From the NCBI GenBank assembly GCA_004431415.1, contig QPMI01000171.1, positions 1 to 24,403 of the forward strand: a stretch of DNA of 24,403 nucleotides. Reading direction: 5' to 3'. A program made the position numbers and the translations under genes. This document shows positions 10,686 through 19,588 of this stretch, in pieces. The notes under the pieces are model-generated. The model made no database searches. It was not told where the DNA came from and saw nothing but the letters and a program-made list of their open reading frames with translations. The number at the start of each line of letters is the position of its first letter. Within the stretch, counting starts at the first letter, position 1. Origin of the DNA: Cyanophora paradoxa. Lineage: Eukaryota > Glaucocystophyceae > Cyanophorales > Cyanophoraceae.

Positions 10686-10832
10686 ACCGCCAGTCGGTAA
10701 AGAACTGCGGACTGCGCAGTCAACAGGTCTGCCTCTCCCGCAGCGCCCTCCCGCAGCCAGCTAGCTGTTACATTAGTAGCACTGCGAGGCCGTTACTGAC
10801 TGCGCCGCGCGTTGCCGTTGGCAGAATAAACG

Positions 10833-12439
10833 ATGGTCCTCCTGCAAGTGTCGGCCCCCCAGATGGCCGGCAACATTGCCGACTCTGGCCTCAGCCATGT
10901 CTTTGACCTGCAGACCAACCCCCGCACCAACACTATCGTTGATGGCACCGCGACCACCCGCGTCGCCGGCGTGACCGTGCCCGCGGCCAGCCGCTGGTCC
11001 AGAAGGTTGCCGACGCGGCGGCAATCGCGTGATCCGCTTCTGCCGCTCAACAACAACGGTGCCCTCACCTTCGACCAGGCCCAGACCTCAACCAGATGTA
11101 TGGCAGCCAGACGGTGCTCTTCGACACCAACACTGGCGAGCCGGCCCCCCTGCCCGGCCAGGAGATGTCCCCACCTTCGCCCGGTGGTACCAGACTTACG
11201 CGCTGAACAACAAGAACCGTCAGTCGGCGTTCGTCCCGAACGGCCAGTGCTCCTTCACCTACGATCAGTTCGCGTCCTTCTACGCGGGCTCGTACCTGAA
11301 GGACCCGGAGTCGGTGCAGCTCGCTATCCAGCGGACGTGCTACAACCGCATTACCGGCCTCGGCCCCGACTTCTACTCGCCGGAGGACGCCGCCGAGCGC
11401 GGCAGGTCTTCTTCTGGATTGAGTTCGGCATCCAGGCGGCGATGTTCACCCTCTTCCTGATCCTCACCCTCCGCCGTGAGGAGCACAAGCGCCGCTTCCA
11501 CTACATCACCACCCTGTACTCTGGCATTTCCACGATGGCGTACTACTGCATGGCCCGCGGCCAGGGCTCTGTTGCCCTGTTCGACACCTGGTCGGTGCGT
11601 AGCAGATGTGGGCTCCAGTTTGCGCAAACTCGTGCTCAGATGCGTCGCAGAACGGCGACTTCAGCCCGTACCGCGTGTTCTACTATGCGCGCTACATTGA
11701 CTGGTCAGTGGCACAGTTCGTGTTAGTGTGGCCTTCATTTGTCTTACATCTTGGCTCAGGTTCCTGACCGTGCCGCTCATCATCCTGAACCTGTGCCTGT
11801 TGGCTAGCGCAACCAAGGCTCTGACCATTGGTCTGGCTCTCTCTGCATGCTCATGGTCGGCACTGGCCTCATGGGCGCCCTCTCCATGTGAGCACAGCGG
11901 CTGTTTTATCGCTCTATTGGGATCGTTAAATTCTGAACGTGTCTTGTTCAGCACCGGCACCAAGTGGGCTGGTTCGGCATCTCCAACATGTGCTTCATCC
12001 CCATCATCGTCGCGTGGGTGACCGTTCTCCGCAAGAACGCCCGCGAGAAGTCCCCGGAGGTCGAGAAGGTGCGGCATGTTCCTCTGACTGTAGGGTCTAC
12101 GCTCACGAGCGAGCAGACCTACAACATCCTCATCATCATCTCCATCATCGCCTGGTTCGCGTACCCGCTTATCTGGATCATCGCCACCGGCACGCACGCC
12201 ATCTCCTTGCGGCCGAGATCGTCTCGTACGCCGTTGTCGACACCTTCTCGAAGGGTGAGCTCATCAAAGAGCCGGCCATATATTCCTTTTCTGATCTTTG
12301 TTCCAGCGCTCTTCGGTGTGATCCTGCTCTTCTCGCGCTCGGCGATTGAGGATGCTTCGTTCAAGGACCCGAGAAGATGAAGCTCCCGACCTCGTACACT
12401 AGCTCCACCATCTACTCTGGTGTGCTCTCCAAGGCGTAG
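10833..12439 (+). CDS. Microbial (type I) rhodopsin with a long N-terminal ectodomain
   Basis: This is a retinal-binding seven-helix membrane protein. The start is either ATG 10833 or ATG 10863 (MAGNIADSGLSHVFDL). About 190 residues precede helix A (FFWIEFGIQAAMFTLFLILT, 11412), and they contain two similar segments, NGALTFDQAQ and NGQCSFTYDQF. Helix B has HYITTLYSGISTMAYYCMA. Helix C reads RYIDWFLTVPLIILNL across the 11704-11759 intron: Asp equals bacteriorhodopsin D85, Thr equals T89, but the D96 donor position is Asn. Helix F has WFAYPLIW and helix G has VVDTFSK (Lys codon 12251-12253, Schiff base), continuing as ALFGVILLFSR after intron 12255-12306. Other introns: 11595-11639, 11888-11951, 12069-12116. 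Stop TAG is at 12437-12439. Several bases are missing (for example near 11088, 11970 and 12376). Ion pump versus sensor cannot be decided; an Asn donor usually slows or abolishes efficient proton pumping. Confidence 0.9.
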
Positions 12440-13165
12440 TGGGCCTTTTTCTCGCGTGCCGGCGCTGTTCCGTGTCTGTCACTAGATTAGGCGCCGATGC
12501 GTTGAATAAACCGAACAACGCCGCTCCGCTTAGTCACGTTGCAGTCGTGGCGCAGTGTACCGTAATGTGTTTATGCAAATTATGGTGTTTTTCACGGTGG
12601 GTAAGAAGACACAAAAGGACTGAATGGCAGAGCAAAAAGGGAAGTGCCGCATTAACGTTTTCTCATGGTGGATCAGCACTAGAGTGCACTAGAGCTGCGG
12701 CTCGAGCTGAAACCCCCGGCTTGAGCTGGCTCGAGCCGGCCGTTCCAGGTTCGAGCTGGCTCGAGCCCTCCTAAGGGGGGGTGTACCCGGTCCCGGACTT
12801 CGGCGCTCGAAGAAACTCTGGCCTCTAGCGATAGCTCGTGCGGATATATGCGGAATGCACATAATCTTACAGAATAGAGGCAGGCTAGCCTGTATTTGAT
12901 ATCGATGACTCAGGCCCGCGACACGAGCTAGAAATTAAATGAGCTAGCACTGTTTCCGTCAGAGGCCGCCTCTCCCCCCCCTGGCTCGAGCCCCGGCTTG
13001 CATGGCCGGCTCGACCTTGTTCGCCCCCCCTATAGCTAGGTTGCTGGGCGGGGAGGAATGCATTCCACAATTTCGTCTTGCATGCCTGCCCTTCGCCTGC
13101 TTCAACAAACCAAATATTTTTTTGGCTGCTTGTTGAAGCTTTGGGGTCCGATGCACATGACCAAT
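12440..13165. other. Intergenic region between converging genes
   Basis: No exon is visible between the rhodopsin stop and the hydrolase stop. It holds both 3' UTRs. A 16-bp near-direct repeat ending GAGCTGGCTCGAGCC lies at 12722-12737 and 12752-12767, and related GGCTCGAGCC palindromic words recur at about 12980-13015. Confidence 0.6.
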
Positions 13166-14797
13166 TCAATGGTTGCCTTCGAAGATGTAGGCTTTCTGCA
13201 GAAAGCGATGAAGCACTTGCGCAAGTTCAGCAGGCTTCTCGCTGTGCACCCAGTGGCCTGCAGGAGGAAACTCAGAACTTCTGTGTCAGTGGTCTTGACT
13301 CTAAGACTTCAAGACTTGCCTGCTCCTTCGATGGTTTTTATTTCAGCTCTTGGAAAGAGGGCCTTGATTGTGTCCTCATGTTCAGGCAGAATGTAGTCAG
13401 ATGCTGATCCTCGGATGAATAAAGTTGGACCATCATAGGTACGTCCTGAGGAGAGAACAAATACAAATTAGTGGAAGGACAAATATCTAAAGAGTCTAAC
13501 TTCTGCACACCCTGACCAGCTGTGTTTGCTTGAATCCACCTAGATGGAAAAGATGCCAGTGATGGCCAGCATCGCTCAATTGACTGCACATGCATAGGAT
13601 CATGGTGGATGTGAAACTGTGCTGAGAACCAACAATAGATCTGACCTCGAGATTAACCCTCCATTTATATCCAGTGGCAGAGTGAACGAGATTCGTGAGA
13701 AGAAAGCCTCGCACTCTTGGGTCCTGGAATGAAATAGGTTTCAGAATGGGAAAAGTATTGTCAGCTCATCATGCACACCTTCACATGCGGGGCTAATGTT
13801 GCATCTGCATCTGCTCGAGATTTGAGAGTTGAGAGGTCGACACTGTGGACAGGTCAGGCTCATGATTGTTTGCGCAACAGAAAATCAGCACTTTTACATA
13901 CTTTCTCAGAGGCCGAATTACGCCATCAAGCATAGCATTGTGATCATATGTGACTGGTGCTATGTCCACAACGATCAAGGCGGACACCAGGGACGGATTT
14001 TCCAGTGCAAGCTGCATGAAAAACTTGGGATAAGGACAAATCGACCTCAATCAAGCAGTATGCTGCACGCACCTGTGCAACAGCCTTTCCCCCCATGGAG
14101 TGCCCTGCGAGCACCCAGGGGTGAGCATATGGTACAACCTAAAAAACCTCTTGATAACCAAATACAATTGCAATGATCATTATTACCCAGCCATATTGCC
14201 GATGAGAGGTTGTGGCATCCCATCCAAGCACGCAAATCATGTGCCATTAGCTCTGCAAAGAGCAGGCCGTTGGCTGTAAGTTGTGCGAGCACAAACAAAC
14301 GTTCTCGAACCGTACGACATGTCAGGGTGATGTTCGGAAGTGCCGTGATTGCGAGCTGCGAGGCAGCGTCATGAGAACTGAAGTTCGAGGCGTCAATGTG
14401 GTCTCACCGTCCAACATGTATGCCGTCTCGAACGGGCGCTGCTGCAAAGGCTCGTTCGCGTATTCCGCGTCCATCTTCGAAATGAACCCTCGCCAGTTGG
14501 GCAGCGCGCCGAACTGAGCAGGGCTTCAGACGGGCAAGCAGAACTGGCGCGCGTTTAGATCACCCACCAGTCCGTGCTGCGCCTGGGTCAACTAGACACG
14601 TGCGCAATGCGCTTGTCGTTTCGTACCAAGATGCAGATCGGCGGGCGCCGGTGCGGTGTGTCGTGCGAGCCGTGCCGAATGCTCGAGAGGGCGACCGCGG
14701 GCGGGTCTACTGGCGGCCGCGTGAGCACTCCTCGACGCTGGAGCGCGTACCGCGCATCGCGCTGGGCGGTGCGAAGCCAGGGGACAACCACGCGCAT
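13166..14797 (-). CDS. ABHD11-like alpha/beta hydrolase, probably mitochondrial
   Basis: Twelve exons can be read: 14797-14627, 14576-14568, 14513-14408, 14355-14311, 14252-14187, 14104-14073, 14011-13902, 13842-13779, 13723-13646, 13583-13540, 13445-13320 and 13257-13166. Together they encode about 314 residues, the usual ABHD11 length. Family motifs in order: PPICIL-HGL-FGALPNW (oxyanion HG), ARNHGTSEHHPDMSY, GHSMGGKAVAQ (nucleophile Ser), SLVSALIVVDIAPV, DPRVRGFLLTNLVHS and YKWRVNLE, SASDYILPEH (catalytic Asp) and GAGHWVHSEKPAEL (catalytic His). The triad is intact. The first residues (MRVVVPWLRTAQRDARYALQ) are Arg-rich and nearly acid-free, like a mitochondrial presequence. One base mismatches at the exon 10/11 junction (13540/13445). 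ABHD11 hydrolyses lipids and protects the 2-oxoglutarate dehydrogenase complex in animals; that role is inferred here. The gene is divergent from the USP36-like gene. Confidence 0.92.
13258..13319 (-). other. GC-AG intron in the hydrolase gene
   Basis: Exon 11 ends GGAGCAG and the intron starts GCAAGT and ends CTGCAG. Splicing here restores GAGHWVH, the conserved catalytic-His block, in frame. A GC donor in an otherwise perfect consensus (AG/GCAAGT) fits known GC-AG introns. Confidence 0.85.
14568..14576 (-). other. 9-nt microexon encoding His-Gly-Leu
   Basis: CACGGACTG is flanked by a 50-nt intron (14626-14577, GTACGA...GCGCAG) and a 54-nt intron (14567-14514, GTGGGT...CTCAG). Including it joins PPICIL to HGL to FGALPNW, the exact ABHD11 family order. 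Without it, the oxyanion-hole HG motif would be absent. A 15-nt variant starting six bases earlier is possible but fits the family less well. Confidence 0.8.
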
Positions 14798-15032
14798 TTT
14801 GGCGAATTCGAGCTGTACCCTGCGTCAGAGGTTGAGCGCGGTTAGGTTATGGTGGGCCGCGAGGGCTCGTCGGGCGGTTCAGGCGAGCGAGCGAGCTGTA
14901 GCTAAGCGCATCCGTCCGCCGCACACCTGACGCGCGATCGCAGCTTCCATTGACGTGCTCCTCGCGAGCACGAAGGATCTGCTCCCGCGGCGCATCCCGT
15001 TCGTCCGATCGACGAGACCGGAGGACGACGCG
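14798..15032. promoter_or_regulatory. Intergenic region between divergent genes (putative bidirectional promoter)
   Basis: It separates the ABHD11-like start (14797) from the proposed start of the USP36-like gene (15033). No TATA box is evident. Confidence 0.45.
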
Positions 15033-18016
15033 ATGGAGCTAAAGATGCGGTTCGGGCAGCGCAGTCGTCGTCGCGCCCGTCGAAGCCGGCCAGCTCTCCG
15101 GGCGAGGTGCGCGATCGGCGCGCGTGCGCGCTGTATCGTACTGGTTCTGTACGCAGACTGAAAGGCTCCTCGCAGGACCCCGACAACAGCTGCAGCCGCC
15201 GCCGTGCTATCTCTTCCACCAGACCGGATCGGCAAGCTGCTGCACTGGCAGCGGCAGACGAAGATCGGATGCGGTCTTGAAAACATGGAAACAGCTGCTT
15301 TGCAAACGCAGTGCTTCAGAGCCTTACGTACACGCCGCCGCTCGCCAACTACCTTCTCTCTGGCGAGCACTCGAAGTCCTGTGCGTCGCTGCTTCGCGCT
15401 GCATTTCTCTTGAAGGCTGTAGATTGAGCTTTTACGCAGGCCGGAAAGCGCCGGAACAGTTCTGCGCAATGTGCTTGCTCGAAAAGCACGTTGGCCGGGC
15501 GCTCTCGCAGAACGGCGGGGCATTTCACCCTACGCGATTGTGAGGCGTATGCGAGGTCAAGCCTTTCTTTTTTCAATCCTCAAAACCGTCTTTCTCATTT
15601 TCGTGATGCGTTCCAGAGATCGCTTCGCATTTCCGGATAGGCAGACAGGAAGACGCGCACGAATTCGCCCGTTACCTCATCGAATCGATGCAAAAGATTG
15701 TTTGCGGGGTCTGGGGTGCGGTTGAAATTTTTTTCTGCCGTATTTCTCTAATCCGCACCCCAGAAAAGTGGAGCCCGCGTTTCAGAGACCACAGTGATCC
15801 AGCAGATCTTTGGGGGATACCTCAGAAGCCAGGTATGCTTCCTGCTCCAATAAGGCCGCCGTCGTGCGCCGAGCCGCCATTGCAGGTCAAGTGCTCGCAG
15901 TGCCAGTACGGGAGCAACAAGTTCGACCCGTTCCTGGACCTGAGTCTGGAGCTCCGCGGCGCGAACTCCGTGGAACAGGCGCTCAGCAACTTTACCGCTG
16001 CCGAAGTTCTGGACGGCGAGAACAAGTACCGATGCTCCAAGTAGTCCCGTCCCTGTCAGCCTCCGCACCCCGGCGCTGATGGGCCTCAGGTGCAAGAAGC
16101 TCGTCCGGGCGACGAAGCGGCTCACGATTCACCACTCGCCCAACGTCCTGACGATCCAGCTGAAGCGCTTCGACTTCGGGCGGCACTCGGAAAGATCAAC
16201 AGCCCGTGGCGTTCGGCCCGACACTCGACCTCGGCCCCTTCGTGTCGTGCCGCGAGGTCCGCAGCATAGCATGGCTAGCGGGGCGTCGGGCGCTGACGCG
16301 GCGGGCGGCAGCGGGAGGGCCACCAGTACGCGCTGTACGCGGCGGTCGTGCACGCCGGCCACTCGATGCACTCCGGGCACTACTACGCGTACGTCAAGAG
16401 CCCCTCGGACTTCTGGCACTGCATGGACGACTCCTCGGTGCGCCCCTCGGGGCCGGGGCGGGTGGGGCGGGCGGGGCGCGGCGGTCCTAGAGCCGGCGCG
16501 CAGGTGCGGCCCGCCTCGGAGGCGGCCGTGCTGCGAGAGCCGGCATACGTGCTCTTCTATCGCCGCCGCGCGCCGGCGCCCCTGCCAGAGATGCGCGAGG
16601 CCGGCCTCCTCGAGCGCCTGGGCGACTATGCCCTCGCCTCCTGAGGCGCGTCCGCCGCCCTAGCGCCCCGCCTCCTCGCGCTTCGCCTCGAGTGCGGCGG
16701 CCTGACTCGACGCGGCGCAGGTACGGCACGTCGGCGAGTCTGCCGTTCTGAAGGAGCGCCCGTACATCCTCTTCTACGTCCGCACCCGCCCCACGCCCCC
16801 GCTCGGCCAGAGCGGCGCAAAGGCGGCCAGCCCGCACCCAGCGAAGGGCGGCGCAAGCCCACGGCACGCGGCGGAGGCACAGCCGCCCCCAGCAGCAACC
16901 GTGGGCCCTGCGGGCAAAGTGACGCGGAAGAGGATGGCGGAGGAGCCGGCCCCCGCCCAAGAACGAGTGCGCCTGTCTTGGCCGGTACTTGAAACGCATT
17001 ACTGACCGCCACTGTAGGCGAGGGCCGGCGCAGGAGACACAGAAGCGGGACGGGAGGCTACAAAGCGAAGGAAGCCGGCCCTGGAGGTAGACACGGGCAC
17101 AGCAGCGGAGTACGGGCGCCATCTCACGGGAGCCATGAGCCCGAGCCCGACGCCGGCGAGTCCCGGCTGGATGCGCTCCGCAGCGGCCTGCGTGTCCTGC
17201 GCTCGCGCGCGGATGCACGCCGTGCGGCGCGCGAGCACCCCGGGCCAACACCGCGCTCGGAGGAAGCCGAGTCGCCACCAGTGGAACCGAAGGAGCCTGC
17301 GGGCAGGCGGCTGCAGCGAGCAAGGGTCCCAGTCCCGCTGAGGACGAAGAAGAATATGCTGCTCGTCAGCAGAGTCTAAACCAAGCTCCAGTCGTTCAGC
17401 AGCTGCCCCAAGGGAGCGCTTCATCCCCCCAGTGGAGCGCGCGAGCGCATTCGACTTTAGTGGTCCCCTGGGCAAATCCGGTGCGGGATCTGCTAGGTGC
17501 TGGCAATCTTTTCGCTGCACTGACATCGGCAACGCAGTGGGACAGTGGGACGGCGATGGCAGTCCGGGCGTGTTGTCCGAGCGGGAGCGGCAGCGAGTGC
17601 TCACGTTCAGCAGCGGCATGCAAGGCCCCCGGCAGCAGCGCGACGAGTGGGACGAGGCGTACGATACAGGCCGCACCAGAAGGTCAGCGGAAGCACGAAG
17701 GCGAGGAGGCGAGCAGCAGGAACAGCAACCCCTTCCAGAGTCTCCACGACGTGAAACGGGTGGAGGCCGCGGCGAGGCGCGGGGAGGCCGCGGGGGAGGC
17801 CGCGGAGGTACGGAGGAGACCGTGGAGGCCGTGGCGGAGGCCGTGGCGGGAGTCGAGAACGCGGCGGAGGGCGCGGCGGAGAGCGCGGGGGCAGGGGCCG
17901 TGGCGGAGGCCGCAGCGGAGGTCGCGGCGGAGGTCGAGGCCGAGGGGATTTTCCCGCGGGGCGGTAGTCGTGGCAGATCGTTCGCACGAGGACGTAGCCA
18001 GCTAGTAGTTTATTGA
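15033..18016 (+). CDS. USP36/USP42-like ubiquitin-specific protease with RGG tail
   Basis: A cysteine deubiquitinase of family C19. The Cys box is [18 protein letters not shown], with the Cys codon at 15296-15298; one G must be restored near 15288. [19 protein letters not shown] follows, then intron 15381-15439. The next exons give [48 protein letters not shown], the zinc ribbon (CSQC ... YRCSKCKK), [12 protein letters not shown] and the His box [16 protein letters not shown] with WHCMDDSS. Introns include 15833-15885, 16041-16089 and 16438-16503. Two alternative last exons follow the shared donor at 16438: one starts at 16504 (stop 16644), the other at 16721 and continues. The long form carries basic motifs ([15 protein letters not shown]), then [11 protein letters not shown] and [11 protein letters not shown], which match the USP36 C-terminus, and an RGG tail to TGA 18014-18016. 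USP36 is nucleolar; the tail suggests the same. The 15033 start is tentative. Confidence 0.87.
15709..15785 (+). other. Intron with perfect 12-bp inverted repeat
   Basis: This 77-nt intron of the USP gene lies between MQKIVCG and [23 protein letters not shown] (15710-15721) pairs perfectly with CCGCACCCCAGA (15753-15764), with a 31-nt T-rich loop. The left arm begins at the T of the GT donor. The acceptor leaves the frame one base off, so the exact boundary or one base is uncertain. Confidence 0.8.
16504..16644 (+). other. First alternative terminal exon of the USP36-like gene
   Basis: It encodes [20 protein letters not shown] and about 25 more residues to TGA at 16642-16644. It completes the USP fold (AYVLFY) and would give a short isoform with no tail. 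Confidence 0.7.
16721..17004 (+). other. Second copy of the USP terminal exon, start of the long tail
   Basis: [20 protein letters not shown] repeats the content of the 16504 exon, with the same phase and the same CGCAG/GTxCGG acceptor context. The exon stays open to TGA 17002-17004, or can splice from GTGCGC near 16965 to GCGAGG at 17018 (acceptor CTGTAG) into the downstream tail. Confidence 0.7.
17760..18016 (+). other. RGG/GAR-rich C-terminal tail of the USP36-like protein
   Basis: About 200 nt of GGC/CGT/GGA triplets encode runs such as [14 protein letters not shown] and, after a one-base frame change near 17815, [20 protein letters not shown], then [16 protein letters not shown] to the stop. 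Such arginine-glycine repeats bind RNA and are typical of nucleolar proteins. Confidence 0.65.
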
Positions 18017-18452
18017 TGCTCACTGCACTAGAGCTAGATGTGAAGCTTCGTGAAGCTAGATCTGTCACATATACAGATCTGTCTGATGTCGACGTCCGTG
18101 TCATAGAGACCTGATTCTGAACTCAATGATGCACATGAAGTCCTGATTTTAATTCGCATGCTCTGTATTTGAATGCGAAGAGTCGACGTCGCCGCATGAA
18201 ACGCCCTCCCTGCCAGCTGTGGCAAATTACACGCTTATCACCATGTGTCCCTGAAACTTAATTGCATCCTCTCGATTCACCTTCACATCCCGCACGCACA
18301 CTTCCCGGCCCAAACTCTAACTAAAAGCCGGAGTGCAAAACGTATTCTCCAGCCCGGCCCTAGAAATGCACCCTCTCCTTTCCCTTTGTCTTCCGCAGCA
18401 ACATATGCCTGAGTGAAATAACCAGAAAAACTAATTGCGATTTATCTCGTTA
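18017..18452. other. Intergenic region between converging genes
   Basis: A comparatively AT-rich 3'-to-3' spacer. I see no exon or repeat; it should hold the 3' UTRs of the USP36-like and secreted-protein genes. Confidence 0.6.
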
Positions 18453-19588
18453 CACCGCCGACATCTTACAGCTGGCGCTGCACGAAGATCGCGAGGATGT
18501 GAAGAACGCAACAGCAAGGTCGCGGGGGTAAGCGAGAAGCTCGCGCTGTTGGCCGCCGAGGAGCAGCGAACGCGGGCGTAGACGTCCTGAGACGCAACCT
18601 CGTGGTCTTCGGTAGGTGTTGCCGTTCACAGAGACAGTGGTGTCCAGGGTGACGGTGCCGATCTTGTAGCAGCCCATCGGCATGCTGCGAGACAGTTTAG
18701 ATAAGGCATGCACAAACTGACCCTCGTCTGCAAAACACGCACGTGGCCTTCTGCAGGGCACGGCCGAGGGATGGTGGTGCACTTGTCATCAGCGAAGTGC
18801 GAGAACCATCTGGAGGTTGCGGTCGCAGGACAGCTGCACGTGCAAGATTAGCCAAACAGCGAAAGTAGAAGAACAGAGAGCAAGTGCACCTATCAGTAGT
18901 TGTAGCTGGCGGTGGCCTTGTCGACGTTGGCGGTCTCAGGCTGGAACCGGAAGTTGTCGTTCACGAGGAGAAGAAGTGGAACGCCGAGCAGGTGGCGACG
19001 GCGTCGCGGCCACGGCAGTCGCGCCGGGGCATGCAGTCGCCTGCGAGCGGTGGTCTGGCCAAGAACGGCCGCGACGGTGAGGAAGTTGGTGGCGGTAGAG
19101 CGGAGGTGAACTGCGAAATGCGTTACAGAAGTAACTACTTGTCTCCTGAAAGATGCGCACAGTCGGGGCCACGCCGCCGGTCGGAGCGGTGCGGGGGTGA
19201 ACGGGAAGTTGGTCAGCCAGTGGCGCCAGCGCCCGCCGAATAGCAGGTAGAAGTCGAGAAGGTGTAGGTCCAGGGCTGCAGAAACTTAGCGGTGTATCAG
19301 GACATCGTGGAAGGTGGAATCACCAGGGGGGCGAAGTTGGCGGTGTTCCGGTTGGACGCCTTAATGACCTCGTCAGAAGTACCGATGGGGCGGTACGCCT
19401 GGCCAACCATATCGCCATCAGCGTACGGCTGCAGGCAGGTCGAGTCCGAGTACAGGCTGCCGGTCTGGTGAGTGTGAAACCCACCGCTGACCTCCGCCCG
19501 CAACGGACCCGACAATGCGAAGGTTCTGGGCGGTGGCGATGGCCGCCAGCCCGAGGAGGGCAACGGCGAGGACGGCGAGGGACCGCAT
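18453..19588 (-). CDS. Secreted Cys-containing protein of unknown family
   Basis: I do not recognise the family. ATG at 19588 opens a classic signal peptide (MRSLAVLAVALLGLAAIATA, then QN). After a one-base frame change, the mature part reads GSLYSDSTCLQPYADGD and YRPIGTSDEVIKASNRNT. A 46-nt GT-AG intron (GTGATT...CTGCAG) joins FAPL to PWTYTFSTSTCYSAGAGA. Further patches follow: GDCMPRRDCRGRDAVATCSA, NDNFRFQPETANVDKATASY, SCDRNLQMVSHFADDKCTTI, GCYKIGTVTLDTTVSVNGNT and HEVASQDVYARVRCSSAANS. Introns of about 50-70 nt separate them, one with donor GTGCGT near 18745. At least eight cysteines suggest disulfides and extracellular or luminal placement. No membrane helix or anchor is clear at the C-terminus, whose stop near 18453 is tentative. 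The upstream region shares a module with the rhodopsin gene. Confidence 0.6.

Larger units (their letters stand above)
9514..10832. other. Intergenic region with short duplications
   Basis: No exon can be supported in these 1.3 kb. The GC content falls after 9514. There are AT-rich patches (9600-9690, 9840-9900) and two short direct duplications, listed separately. The last part (10523-10685) is conserved upstream of another gene in the window and probably carries the rhodopsin promoter. Confidence 0.6.

Noticed and set aside
14600-14845. Plus-strand ORF with normal-looking composition
   Set aside because: It is antisense to exon 1 of the ABHD11-like gene, where the minus strand has a start, presequence and clean splice junctions.
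17820-17970. G/C triplet repeat as a non-coding minisatellite
   Set aside because: The periodicity encodes RGG and continues a USP36-type C-terminus, so coding is more likely.
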